From CAVORD01 sp963698535 (lineage in GTDB: Bacteria; Bacteroidota; Bacteroidia; Bacteroidales; VadinHA17), in assembly GCA_963698535.1 (NCBI GenBank), contig CAVORD010000001.1:1-64000 (forward strand): a stretch of DNA of 64,000 bases, given 5' to 3'. Within the stretch, counting starts at the first letter, position 1. The number at the start of each line of letters is the position of its first letter. The notes beneath the pieces were generated by a model, which had not been told where the DNA came from, made no database searches, and saw only the letters and a list, made by a program, of their open reading frames with translations. Made by a program: the position numbers and the translations under genes. Positions 45,322-54,816 of this stretch are shown here, in pieces.

Positions 45322-45744
45322 TTAATTGCCGATTTTGATCCGGATCAGTTTTGTGATATCGGGAAGTATCTTTTTATCTTCAACAGTTATTCTCACTCCC
45401 CGTCCCTCTGCGAATTTCTTTGCTTTTGACAAATCATCCTTAATTGAGGCTGAGATATTTTCTTTCATTATAATGTCATATGCTTTTTGTCCAGAGACGA
45501 AAGCCACCCTGAAGAAGCCTGATCTTGGCAAGAGGTAGATCAGAGCCCTTTTTTTGTCTTTTATCCTGTAACTCCATCCATAATTCTTCCCGGGGAAGTT
45601 CCATTCTCCCTTACCTTCAGGGTATAATCCAAGAACAACAGATTCTATATCTTTCCAGAGTTGGAAGGAACTCCCCAGATTTTCAATGAGGTCATTATCT
45701 GTGGGAACGATACCTTTTTCCATAAATATGCTTTGATCGCTCAT
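45322..45744 (-). CDS. DUF3788-family protein
   Basis: A 140-residue cytoplasmic protein with GEWNFPGKNYGWSYRIKDKK and KKRALIYLLPRSGFFRVAFV, which mark the DUF3788 family. Function unknown. Distances to neighbours (16 and 60 bp) allow co-transcription. Confidence 0.82.
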   Translation of the reverse strand: MSDQSIFMEKGIVPTDNDLIENLGSSFQLWKDIESVVLGLYPEGKGEWNFPGKNYGWSYRIKDKKRALIYLLPRSGFFRVAFVSGQKAYDIIMKENISASIKDDLSKAKKFAEGRGVRITVEDKKILPDITKLIRIKIGN

Positions 45745-45760
45745 ACATAAATATTATAAG

Positions 45761-47384
45761 TTAATTCATAACAATTGAGTTGATCTCAAAAAGTAGCCAG
45801 GTATAAGGATCAGGCTCTATTGATATCGCTTTTTTCGCGCTCTTTATACTTTTTGTTGTTGATCTGTCTTCTATCATAAATGTTTCAACCGAGTCCGATC
45901 CGTCCTCATATTTTATTCTTATATCAAGGGGGAATACAAATGTAGTCCCCGACTGAACCTGTGTTGTTTCAAGCTCAACATAGCCTTTGCTGTTTTTCCA
46001 TTTGATATCAAGTTTAGGGTGTCCTGCACTATAGAGCCATTGCCTGAAAAACAGTCCCAGGTCCTGCCCTGATACCTCATCCATAACCTTTTGAAAGTCC
46101 TCGGTGAGGGCATTACCATATTTATACTCCTCGTAGAATCTACGGATACCCTTAAAGAAAAGTTCATCGCCCACCTGACGCCTGAGCATGTGGAGTACCC
46201 AGCTCCCTTTCTGGTAGGAGTTTGTGTTGAGAAGCTTCAAATAGTCAATTACAGTTGTGTCAATAACAGGTGTGAGGCTCCTTCTCTCATAATCAAGGCA
46301 TCTTTTGCGCTCTGAGGTTAATCTTTGAACAAAGGAAGCCGCTCCATGCATCTCCTCAAACCATAGGTTCGTAAAGTAGGTTGCAAATCCCTCACTTAGC
46401 CAGACATGATGCCAGTTAAGTTCTGTTACGCCGTCTCCGAACCATTGATGGGCAATTTCATGCGCTATCAATGACTCATTGCTTCCCGTTCCTGTTACCG
46501 AACGTTCAGCATAAAATATGGCGCCGGCATTTTCCATTCCCCCAAAAAGGGTTTTGGACTGAACATTAGCTAATTTATCAAACGGATAGGGACCTATCTT
46601 TCTGATATAATAATCCATTACAGGTTGAGCCATTTTAAAGTCACGGAAGCCCATTCACACTGTCCTGTGGATAAACCCACGTTGAAATGGGAACCCCCAT
46701 AACAGGTTCAAGGTCCTGGTGAGCAAACCTTGCAGTACCAAATACCATGACTTTGGTAGGAATTGGTTCCTTCATCTGCCATCTGGTCAATGTATAGCCT
46801 TCTGAGACCTTCGATATCTCTTTTAAAGTACCATTCGCAACGGTCTGATAATGTGAAGGTGCTATAACCACCCATTCAACAGTAGCTTTGTCGGAGGGAT
46901 GATCCACCAGTGGCAGCCAGTTCTTCCCCCGGTCAGGCCAGTTATCGGCGAAAAATGTACGATCATTATATCGGTTTTTGGATATTATCAATCCGTCTGC
47001 CGGTGTTCCTTTATATTTTATTTTATAATTCCTGACCTCTTCCGGCCTGGTTAAGGGGATACTGAACAGTAATTGTGTGTCAGACTGTAATACAGGTAGA
47101 GGAACATCATTTTCTGTCGCATCTATAACCGTCATTCCTTTGTCATCGGCCCTCCTTTTTATAAAGTCAAGGCTGAAATCTGAAACTGACTTTTTGAATT
47201 TTATCAGTATCTCTGCTGACGCCTCGATCTCATCTGTTGTGTCAGAGAGAGAGACAGTGAATTTATAGTTGAGTACATCGATGGCATTGAATCTATCCTC
47301 ATGCCTCTGGGATGAAGCAATAATAAAATGAAAAAGGAGGATAATAAGTAATGCACCTGTTTTAGGAGATCTGTATTCTTGCAT
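45761..47384 (-). CDS. M1-family metallopeptidase, frame broken once as sequenced
   Basis: A signal peptide-like N-terminus (LIILLFHFIIASSQ) leads into an N-terminal beta domain, then the catalytic domain: GGMENAGA (GAMEN-like), HEIAHQWFGDGV (HExxH zinc site) and a downstream WLSEGFATYF giving the third zinc ligand Glu. One extra G in a GGG run at 46650-46652 breaks the frame between DSVN and FRDFKM; corrected length is 540 residues. Family: periplasmic or exported aminopeptidase. It lacks the large C-terminal helical domain of PepN. Confidence 0.88.
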
Positions 47385-47444
47385 TACTTAGTCTTTATAA
47401 TTGTAATTACCATTTCTGATCATCAAGAGGAGAGAGGAACTGAC

Positions 47445-47777
47445 CTATTTCTTCTTCTTTTTCTTCTTTGGTTTAGGCTCAGGCAGTTCTCTTACCGTGA
47501 TCCTGACAAGCTCGCTAAGCCATTCCCGGTCATCCAGTTTCTCTTCAATAAGGAAACTTAGCTTAGCGCCGGGATAGGGTGGGGCTTCAACCACTTCATC
47601 AATAAAAATCCTGCCACCTTCGGTAGGTTTTATGAAAAGCTTATTGTCACAAATAAGAGCGAATATTTTGCCACCTGAATAGAGAGCATATTCTCCAAAC
47701 ATCATACGGCTGGTAATTACCCCTGCATTGTATATCTGGTCGGTAACGTAATCTACAAATTCTTTATTGGATGCCAT
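47445..47777 (-). CDS. TfoX N-terminal-domain protein
   Basis: A 110-residue protein with the TfoX_N pattern: DYVTDQIYNAGVITSRMMFG, YALYSGGKIFALICDNKLFI and PPYPGAKLSF. It has only the N-terminal domain, unlike competence regulator TfoX/Sxy, so a competence role is not supported. It ends in a polylysine tail (PKPKKKKKKK), typical of these small Bacteroidota versions. Confidence 0.85.
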   Translation of the reverse strand: MASNKEFVDYVTDQIYNAGVITSRMMFGEYALYSGGKIFALICDNKLFIKPTEGGRIFIDEVVEAPPYPGAKLSFLIEEKLDDREWLSELVRITVRELPEPKPKKKKKKK

Positions 47778-47778
47778 T

Positions 47779-49269
47779 TTACTGGTGTATGAAGATCGTT
47801 TGCATGGAGTGAGGCTGGATCAATATCGTTGCCGCTTTCGCTCCTATATATAACTTATATGCTATCTCCGTGTCGGTCTGATTCATAACAACTGTTGCAA
47901 GGGAACCATCCTCGTTAATGAAGGATGTTGCCAACAGTGTGCTTCTGCTGCTTGCAGTACTTACCCGCCTGGCGCCTGGTCTTATAAATTTCGAAAAATG
48001 ACCAATGTAGAAGTAAGTGGGGGTATATATCAGCTCTCCGAGGTTTACATCAGCATGAACCGGAGCAAAACAGAAATTGCCAACATGGTTAGGTCCGCCA
48101 GTTTGATCCAGCAGGATATTCCAGTCGGTCCATCCTACAGTACCTTCGTTGAAATCATTGATCATTGAGCGCCCGTATCTCTCGGCATTAGGCCAGTATT
48201 GATATTTCTCAGCGTTAAAACTTTCAACACATCCCTCTGTAAAAAGGAGCTGCTTATCCGGATAAGACTCCCTTACCATACCAAGATTATCAAACATCGG
48301 TTCACCACCTGTCCATGTTTCATACCAGTGGAAGCCGATACCCCAGGCATATTTAGAGGCATCAGGGTCATCAAAAATGGTATTGGCCCTGTGGTTTATG
48401 AGGTCGCGGTTATGATCCCATACGACAATTTTTTTATCACCCAGTCCCTCTCGCTCTAAGGTTGGACCGAGATGGTTCTTAAGAAAATCCCGCTCCTCTT
48501 CCGCTGAATAGATGCATGATTCCCAACGTTGAGTTGCCATAGGTTCATTCTGCACTGTAACACCCCAGACAGGTATACCCTCATTTTCATAAGCATTAAT
48601 GAATTTAGCAAAGTAGAGGGCCCACGATTCGTAATATTCGGGCTTCAGTTTACCTCCCTTAAGCATATTGTCATTATCCTTCATAAAAGCAGGGGGGCTC
48701 CATGGGCTTGCATAAAAGAGCAATTTGCCGCCTGCTGACTCAATAGCCTTCTTTATCATAGGAATACGATAGGCTAAATCGTGCTCTATACTAAAAGTCT
48801 TCAACTCCTTATCGTTATCGCTTACATATGTATAGCTTCCGCTGCTGAAGTCGCAGCTGTGTATGTTTGTCCTGAGGAGCGAGTAACCGATACCTGATTC
48901 TTTATCAAAGTATGCCTTGAGAAAACTCTCCTGTTTATCTTGTGGTAATTTTGCAAACACCTCAGCAGAAGCGTCGGTAATAGCCCCTCCTATACCAAGA
49001 AATGTCTGGAAGGTTCTGTCTGGATTAACGAAAACAGATATTTCCGTTTCCAGCGGCTGACCCGCATCAGAAAATTCAGGATTACCCGTTTTTGTCAGCC
49101 TCAGATCTGTATTGCTGGCTGTAGTTATAAGAGACACCCGTTTGCCCTCAATCGTAAAAGAGTTTTCCTCTCTGGTCATATGTTTATCTTTTTTGTCTGT
49201 TGTACTGTTGTTTTGGCTGCAGCCATTCAGTAGTAACGAAACAACAGAGATGATGATCAAAATTCTCAT
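47779..49269 (-). CDS. GH30-family glycoside hydrolase lipoprotein
   Basis: From ATG 49269 (MRILIIISVVSLLLNGCSQN) the product is 496 residues with a lipobox Cys near residue 17. The catalytic (beta/alpha)8 barrel has FLGIGGAITDASAEVFAKLP, acid/base Glu in VTVQNEPMATQ and nucleophile Glu in LLFTEGCVES. A C-terminal beta domain (STLLATSFINEDGSLATVVM) is normal for GH30. Substrates of this branch include beta-1,6-glucan or beta-glucosides. Together with the GH5 and GH128 genes nearby it suggests beta-glucan degradation at the cell surface. It begins one base after the TfoX gene ends. Confidence 0.88.
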   Translation of the reverse strand: MRILIIISVVSLLLNGCSQNNSTTDKKDKHMTREENSFTIEGKRVSLITTASNTDLRLTKTGNPEFSDAGQPLETEISVFVNPDRTFQTFLGIGGAITDASAEVFAKLPQDKQESFLKAYFDKESGIGYSLLRTNIHSCDFSSGSYTYVSDNDKELKTFSIEHDLAYRIPMIKKAIESAGGKLLFYASPWSPPAFMKDNDNMLKGGKLKPEYYESWALYFAKFINAYENEGIPVWGVTVQNEPMATQRWESCIYSAEEERDFLKNHLGPTLEREGLGDKKIVVWDHNRDLINHRANTIFDDPDASKYAWGIGFHWYETWTGGEPMFDNLGMVRESYPDKQLLFTEGCVESFNAEKYQYWPNAERYGRSMINDFNEGTVGWTDWNILLDQTGGPNHVGNFCFAPVHADVNLGELIYTPTYFYIGHFSKFIRPGARRVSTASSRSTLLATSFINEDGSLATVVMNQTDTEIAYKLYIGAKAATILIQPHSMQTIFIHQ

Positions 49270-49360
49270 AATAGTTGATTTGATATGGTCCTTGATAAAA
49301 GTAGCAATTTTCTGCAAAATGGTTTTAGGAGAGTGACGTATTTGATCAGATACCTGCCGG

Positions 49361-50074
49361 TCAGTTATATATCGTCAGGTCCAGATCGCTTCCGATAGCA
49401 CTGTAAAGTTCTCCGTTTGGTCCGTCATCATCAATAAGGGCAGGTTCCAGTGCTCCTGGCAAGACAGCTTCAACAGGGTGTTCTGCATTTTCGCCACCCA
49501 GATCCGTTCTGAGCCATCCCGGATCAAGGGCATTTATCCTTACCCCTGTTCCATTTAACTTAACAGCTAAATCCTGGGTAAGCTTATTTACAGCCCACTT
49601 TGAAGCACCATAAGGAGCAAGTTCAGGTTTGTCGGTAATGCCCGAACTAAGGTTTATAACGCGGCCAAATCCGTTCTCAATCATTTTGGGCATAAATGCA
49701 CTGCACAGGCTGTACATGGCTATAACATTTACCTTGAAAGTATTGGTCCATTCTTCCCAGCTATGACTCCAGTAGTTAGTATGATATGGTATCATAATTG
49801 CGGCATTATTGTAAAGAATGTCGATTCTGATATGAAGCGATTCAACCTGCCTGATGATGTCTCTTACGCTTTCTTCGTCAGATAGCTCACCATAAACACA
49901 ATATGTTCTGACTCCTGATCTCTTTAGCAGACCAAGTGTCGTTTCGCAACTTTCCTTGGTGCGTCCGTGAACGACAATGTTACAGCCAATCCCTGCCAAT
50001 CCGAGTGCTATCTGCTGACCGATCCCACGACTCGATCCTGTTATCAGGGCATTTCTTCCTTTAATTTCTATCAT
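49361..50074 (-). CDS. Short-chain dehydrogenase/reductase (SDR) family oxidoreductase
   Basis: From ATG 50074 (MIEIKGRNALITGSSRGIGQ) the product is 237 residues, a classical SDR. The nucleotide-binding GSSRGIG is at about 14-20, followed by the NNAA motif, INLSSG (catalytic Ser) and YGASKWAVNK (catalytic Tyr and Lys). It probably uses NAD(P)H; the substrate is not predictable. Confidence 0.88.
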   Translation of the reverse strand: MIEIKGRNALITGSSRGIGQQIALGLAGIGCNIVVHGRTKESCETTLGLLKRSGVRTYCVYGELSDEESVRDIIRQVESLHIRIDILYNNAAIMIPYHTNYWSHSWEEWTNTFKVNVIAMYSLCSAFMPKMIENGFGRVINLSSGITDKPELAPYGASKWAVNKLTQDLAVKLNGTGVRINALDPGWLRTDLGGENAEHPVEAVLPGALEPALIDDDGPNGELYSAIGSDLDLTIYN

Positions 50075-50316
50075 GATATTTTTTTCAATATATATTATTG
50101 GCAATAATGAGATTCATATTAAGAAGATTTCCAGTCTCCTTCTGACTTCCTTCATGCTTTCCCTTCCCTTATATTTCTCAGGTCCCGGACCGATTTTCAA
50201 ATTCTGACATGCTACCTTCAGTGCGGGCGAAAAGGAATTAAATTTTAATAATCACAAGTAATGATCTATTTGCGTAAGATTCCTTCAAACGGGAAAGAGT
50301 TGCATGGTTAAATTAT

Positions 50317-50613
50317 CTAATCACTTGACGGTATAATATGTTTCCTCCGCCAGAAAATATAAAGGATTCCGGCAAGATTATTGAGAAATATCAATAGAAC
50401 GATCCATAGGATCTTTTCACTCTTTTCTATTCGGTCCGATGTAGTTACCTCTGATATTGCTAGACCCATAAAAACTAAGGTAGCCACAAGTCCTCCGACC
50501 AGCAAGGGGTAGGTAGAAGGCCAGTCTTCTATATTAGAAAATGCAAGATAGCAAGAAACGATTAATCCAATTGCAAACATGGATTTGATCAATAAACCTT
50601 TTCTGTTTACCAT
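50317..50613 (-). CDS. Small membrane protein with PLDc-N-type domain
   Basis: A 98-residue protein with about three membrane segments (LIKSMFAIGLIVSCYLAFS, YPLLVGGLVATLVFMGLAI, ILWIVLLIFLNNLAGILYIF). The last segment with NLAGILYIFWRR matches the phospholipase D nuclease N-terminal (PLDc_N) family, a membrane-anchor domain. There is no catalytic domain. Function unknown. Confidence 0.75.
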   Translation of the reverse strand: MVNRKGLLIKSMFAIGLIVSCYLAFSNIEDWPSTYPLLVGGLVATLVFMGLAISEVTTSDRIEKSEKILWIVLLIFLNNLAGILYIFWRRKHIIPSSD

Positions 50614-50814
50614 TTTTGAATTGATTTAAATTTGTCTTTAAATGATAGGTATTATAAAATACCTCACCTCATTAATTGCGATTGACATAACTAAAATAGT
50701 TAATTTTTACCGACCTGTGGTAAACAATTACGGACCCGGGGGTTAAAATTCTAATATAAACCACAGATATTATTCTGAAAACAGATTGCGAGTTGTTAAG
50801 AGGTATAATCAAAC

Positions 50815-51348
50815 TTACTCTCTGACCCTTATATAGGTGCTTTTCACAAGATCGTCATTAAGAATCTCTGTTTCAATAAGTTTGAACTTCAACTCCATGT
50901 CTGTCGTGGTAAATAGAGGTATGCCTGAGCCCAGAATTACGGGAATTCGGGTAATGATCAATTCATCAATAAGGTCCCTTTTCAGAAAACTTTGAATCGT
51001 TTTGCCACCATCAATATAAATATTTCTAATTCCGTCTTTGTTTAGGGTTTTGACGATGTCAGTGATCTCACCGTTGACGATTGTGGCCAATTCCCGATAA
51101 GCCTCAGGCAGTACTTTCATAGTATTACTCAGGACAAATACGGGTTTTATATATGGCCACTCATTGAAGCTTACAACTGTTTCAAAGGTGTTTCTTCCCA
51201 TTAATATTCCGTCAATACTGTCGATGAAAGCACTAAAACCATAATCGCTGTTCCCCGGATTCGGTATTTCCATCAGCCAGTCGATACTTCCATCGCTCCT
51301 GGCAATATATCCGTCAAGACTGGTTGCTATATATACTGTGTTAGACAT
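50815..51348 (-). CDS. Dihydrofolate reductase-family (RibD C-terminal-like) protein
   Basis: A 177-residue protein opening YIATSLDGYIARSDGSIDWL, with DGILMGRNTFETVV and a C-terminal IYIDGGKTIQSFLKRDLIDE followed by IPVILGSGIPLF. This is the RibD_C/DHFR-like family of NADPH-binding reductases common as single genes in soil and marine Bacteroidota. Physiological role unknown. Stop lies 201 bp before the PLDc_N gene. Confidence 0.86.
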   Translation of the reverse strand: MSNTVYIATSLDGYIARSDGSIDWLMEIPNPGNSDYGFSAFIDSIDGILMGRNTFETVVSFNEWPYIKPVFVLSNTMKVLPEAYRELATIVNGEITDIVKTLNKDGIRNIYIDGGKTIQSFLKRDLIDELIITRIPVILGSGIPLFTTTDMELKFKLIETEILNDDLVKSTYIRVRE

Positions 51349-51360
51349 TAATGTTAATAA

Positions 51361-52005
51361 TCAGGCAGCACCATGGCCGCGGGTATCTTTTATTTTTCTG
51401 CAGATTATCAGAAACAGAGGGTATTTGACGATTTTCTCACCGTTCTTTTTCTCAATTTCAAAGAACTCTTTGTATAACACAACCCGGAAGCCATTCTTTA
51501 TGAGCAAATTGGAAAGATCCTCCCTGGCGAATCCATTGTGTCCGTCAAAGCCAGTGTGGTGGGAATGAAATGATCCGTCTTCCTGAACCAGATCGCCGAT
51601 GCACAAATACCCATCAGGGTTTAATATTGAATTGAATTCTCCTAACGTTCTGTCAATATCAGGCATGTGGTGAAGGGTCATGAGGGTATATATCACATCC
51701 GTTTTCGCTATTTTCCCACCGGAGTCGAACAGATCGACCATAAGCGGGATGAAGTTGTTGATTTTCTCTTTTTTAATTTTCTCCCTCAAAACTTCCATCA
51801 TCCCTTCCGAAGTATCTATCAGTGTGATGGTTTTAAAGGCATCCTTTAACCGGAAGCTTAGCAAGCCTGTGCCACTGCCAAATTCCAGGGCATGTAATTC
51901 CCCTTTTGATTGAACACAGGAATCAATCTCTTTTGCAAAAACGGTGGCTCTTTCTACTTTCTCCGGATCATTGTCCCATTCGGAAGCTTTTTCATCAAAA
52001 TGCAT
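51361..52005 (-). CDS. Class I SAM-dependent methyltransferase
   Basis: A 214-residue protein beginning MHFDEKASEWDNDPEKVERA. SAM-binding motif I is ALEFGSGTGLLSFRL, with TLIDTSEGMMEVL (motif acidic residue), TLMTLHHMPDIDRTL and LNPDGYLCIGD. Target molecule unknown. A 12-bp gap to the DHFR-family gene suggests co-transcription. Confidence 0.87.
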   Translation of the reverse strand: MHFDEKASEWDNDPEKVERATVFAKEIDSCVQSKGELHALEFGSGTGLLSFRLKDAFKTITLIDTSEGMMEVLREKIKKEKINNFIPLMVDLFDSGGKIAKTDVIYTLMTLHHMPDIDRTLGEFNSILNPDGYLCIGDLVQEDGSFHSHHTGFDGHNGFAREDLSNLLIKNGFRVVLYKEFFEIEKKNGEKIVKYPLFLIICRKIKDTRGHGAA

Positions 52006-52030
52006 TCTATGTAGTGCTAATAAAGGTTCG

Positions 52031-52807
52031 TTACTTTTTTTTACGTTGTCTGAAGAGCCATTCCATCATCATAGGGTCACTGTAGGCTGCTATCCATGAG
52101 AAATGACCTACTTCAGGGTATAGTGTGAATCCCGGATGAGCTCCGGCTTTTGCAAGTGCCTCTGCCATATCTCCGGAGAGAGCGGGATCAACCACATCAT
52201 CGAGTGCCCCATGGAATATCCAGAGCGGAATGTGTGAGATCGATTTTGCCTTTGACACATCACCACCACCACATACCGGCACGGCGGCAGCAAAGAGGCC
52301 GGGGTTTCTCGTGATGGCATCGAAGGTGCCAAACCCGCCCATGGATAGCCCGGTTATATATATGCGGGTAGTATCAACCGGTAACGTCAGGATGGCCTGC
52401 TCAATCAGTTCCATCAGCAATTTCATCGGCAGAGTAGGTGAAGGCTGGATCTGCATATCTTTATTAGAAAAGTTACTCCAGCTCATATTCTTCGGACATT
52501 GAGGTGCAATGACTATTGCAGGATGCATTTTCATATTATGGTCAGTCGCAAAGTTCATAACACCCCATTTTAGTTGACCTTCGTTATCATCACCTCTTTC
52601 CCCTGAGCCATGTAAGAAAATTACAAGCGGGTATTTACTTACCTTGTTATAGTCGGGTACCAGTTGCCTGTAATTTAAGGATTCACCCCGGGAATTGGTA
52701 TATTTCTCAACACTGAAGAGGGATGACTGGGAAAATGTGGAATCTGCAATAGAGAAGCAAATAAGAACAGTCAGAATTAAGGGTAATTTTGATTTCAATG
52801 TTTTCAT
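52031..52807 (-). CDS. Exported alpha/beta-hydrolase (esterase / prolyl oligopeptidase-like)
   Basis: A 258-residue protein with a signal peptide (about 1-26, ending STFSQ). It has the oxyanion-type IFLHGSGERGDD, nucleophile elbow GLSMGG (Ser), Asp in IFHGALDDVVDP and His in YPEVGHFSW. Such proteins in polysaccharide clusters are often carbohydrate esterases. It lies 59 bp after the GH5 lipoprotein gene, consistent with a joint role. Confidence 0.84.
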   Translation of the reverse strand: MKTLKSKLPLILTVLICFSIADSTFSQSSLFSVEKYTNSRGESLNYRQLVPDYNKVSKYPLVIFLHGSGERGDDNEGQLKWGVMNFATDHNMKMHPAIVIAPQCPKNMSWSNFSNKDMQIQPSPTLPMKLLMELIEQAILTLPVDTTRIYITGLSMGGFGTFDAITRNPGLFAAAVPVCGGGDVSKAKSISHIPLWIFHGALDDVVDPALSGDMAEALAKAGAHPGFTLYPEVGHFSWIAAYSDPMMMEWLFRQRKKK

Positions 52808-52866
52808 TATTTTCTGTATTGAATGTTAGTGCGATGTTTAATTGATGTGATCCCGGTCTTAATTAT

Positions 52867-54093
52867 TCATTTGAACCCCAATGCCTCACAATACCCCTTG
52901 TTTGGGAAACAGTTTTCAAACTTGCTGTTTTCGACATACCGGGTTAGAATAGCTGTAATCTCTTCCGGGGTGATCCCGTCGAGGCTGTCTTTAAGCGCCC
53001 TAATATTACTGAATGAACTTCTGTCACTCTCGGCGTATAGTACGAAATTATCCCATCCATCAGGTTTCTCAAAGTTCATTGGGCCTCTGGTATTATCCAT
53101 CTTCTTATATGGCCAGAAGGTCCAGTGAATTTGATTCTCATCCAGAAGCTCTCTGAACTTTCTGACCCATTCATCATCATTTTCACCACTCTCTCCCATA
53201 AGCAAAGGGACATTGTATTTTTCCCTGAAGTCGACATACTCCTGTATCTCCTTTTGCTCAGGAGGCATCCAGTATTTATGGAAGGTATATGCCAGTTCAG
53301 GATCAAAAGGTTCTGAGAAAACTGAAAAATCGGTCTCCCATACTGCTCCGCCCAGAAAGATGATATGATCCCTATCCACCTCCCTGATTGCGCTTGTTAT
53401 TCTTTTATAAAGGGGCTCAAGATTAGGCTTAAGACTATCCTTTTCAAAATAGTGGGGTATCGGTTCATTCAACAGGTTATAACCTATTACGGTGCTGTTT
53501 TTCGCATACCTTTCTGCAATTCCCTGCCATATCTCGCATACCATCTGTTTCATGCCTTCGTCTACCATCAGCCATGGATATCCGTCGCTGTCATCAATGT
53601 TATCCCCGGTCTGCCCGCCCGGTGCTGCATGCATGTCGAGCATTACATAAATGTTGTATTTCTCACACCATTCAATAACATTGTCTATATACTTATATCC
53701 ATGGATATCCCTGCCAAGAAAATCATCATGGCTAAGTAAGCGATAATCGAATGGTAACCTGATAATGTTTGCACCGGACTCAGACAACCACTTAATATCG
53801 GCCTCAGTGATATAGTTATCGAGAAATGAATCCCAGAAGGCAGTAGTAGCACTGTTGCCGATCAATTCTACAATTGCCTGATTTATTTTCCTGGGTGAAT
53901 TGCAATCTTTCAGCTTAAACATATAACCTTCCGGTAGAAGCCAGTGCCCCAGATTGACTCCTTTTAGATGCAACAGCTCTCCCTGGGGTGAGTAAATGTC
54001 TTTTCCGTTAACATAGGCAAATTCACTTCCTCTATGGGTGCATGATGTAGCCAATGCACTAATTAACAGGATAATAACTATTTGTATTTTCAT
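52867..54093 (-). CDS. GH5-like glycoside hydrolase lipoprotein
   Basis: A 408-residue lipoprotein (lipobox LATSC, Cys about 18). The catalytic domain carries LKGVNLGHWLLPEGYM, LDMHAAPGGQ, acid/base Glu in NLLNEPIPH and nucleophile Glu in LLMGESGEN. It is a paralogue of the GH5-CBM6 catalytic domain at 38.8-40.2 kb, sharing the LG-W-L-EGYM and DLHAAPGGQ-type blocks, but has no binding modules or sorting domain. Known relatives are exo-beta-1,3-glucanase-like or endoglucanases. Substrate is inferred from neighbours. Confidence 0.88.
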   Translation of the reverse strand: MKIQIVIILLISALATSCTHRGSEFAYVNGKDIYSPQGELLHLKGVNLGHWLLPEGYMFKLKDCNSPRKINQAIVELIGNSATTAFWDSFLDNYITEADIKWLSESGANIIRLPFDYRLLSHDDFLGRDIHGYKYIDNVIEWCEKYNIYVMLDMHAAPGGQTGDNIDDSDGYPWLMVDEGMKQMVCEIWQGIAERYAKNSTVIGYNLLNEPIPHYFEKDSLKPNLEPLYKRITSAIREVDRDHIIFLGGAVWETDFSVFSEPFDPELAYTFHKYWMPPEQKEIQEYVDFREKYNVPLLMGESGENDDEWVRKFRELLDENQIHWTFWPYKKMDNTRGPMNFEKPDGWDNFVLYAESDRSSFSNIRALKDSLDGITPEEITAILTRYVENSKFENCFPNKGYCEALGFK

Positions 54094-54227
54094 GATCTTA
54101 ACTCAATTGAACTAAAAGATTATCAGTCGTAAGTGTTACTTCCCGAATTTAAGCAATTAAGGCTTATTTAAATAACCAGCGGGTTCGCAGGATAGCTTCC
54201 TCCAACACCGGTTATAGATGTTTTTGG

Positions 54228-54791
54228 TCAAATCCGTATCGTCCCACGGAAACCCCTTGCAGCGTAGTATGATTCAGCGCCGTTGTGATACACAAAAACA
54301 TGCTCATAGCGCCTGTCGCAAAATAATGCCCCGCCAAGTTCCCTGATCTCAGCAGGTGTTTGCACCCAGCTGGATGTTTTCGTATCGAAATTGCCAAGTA
54401 ATTGCAATTCTCTGTATTGCTTTTCATCTAAAAGTTCTATCCCCATGGAGGCAGCCATATTAACTGCACTGTTTCCGGGTTTATACTCCTTTCGTGACTC
54501 CAGAGCTTCATGGTCGTAACAAATACTTCTTCTGCCCTTTGGACTTTCCTCTGAGCAATCGCAGAAAATGAATTCACCTGTTTTTGACTCAAAACCTATT
54601 ACATCAGGTTCTCCACCACTCATCTCCATTTCATAAAGCGACCAAAGCTTTTCCGGGTATGCATTCAGATTAGCATTAATATTTTCCCATTCAAGGCCTT
54701 TATGCCGCGCCATGTTTTTCTCAAAACGAACCATCAATGTTCTTAATAATAGAACTCGGTCGTCATGTGATAACTCTTTTTTGTTTTTCAT
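54228..54791 (-). CDS. DUF4256-family protein
   Basis: From ATG 54791 (MKNKKELSHDDRVLLLRTLM) the product is 187 residues. It contains the family blocks GEPDVIGFESKTGEFIFCDC, RRSICYDHEALESRKEYKPG and ELGGALFCDRRYEHVFVYHN. A longer reading frame from 54860 would overlap the end of the GH128 gene, so the internal ATG is chosen. Function unknown; cytoplasmic. Confidence 0.86.
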   Translation of the reverse strand: MKNKKELSHDDRVLLLRTLMVRFEKNMARHKGLEWENINANLNAYPEKLWSLYEMEMSGGEPDVIGFESKTGEFIFCDCSEESPKGRRSICYDHEALESRKEYKPGNSAVNMAASMGIELLDEKQYRELQLLGNFDTKTSSWVQTPAEIRELGGALFCDRRYEHVFVYHNGAESYYAARGFRGTIRI

Positions 54792-54816
54792 ATTGATCGG
54801 TTGATAAAATTCTGAC

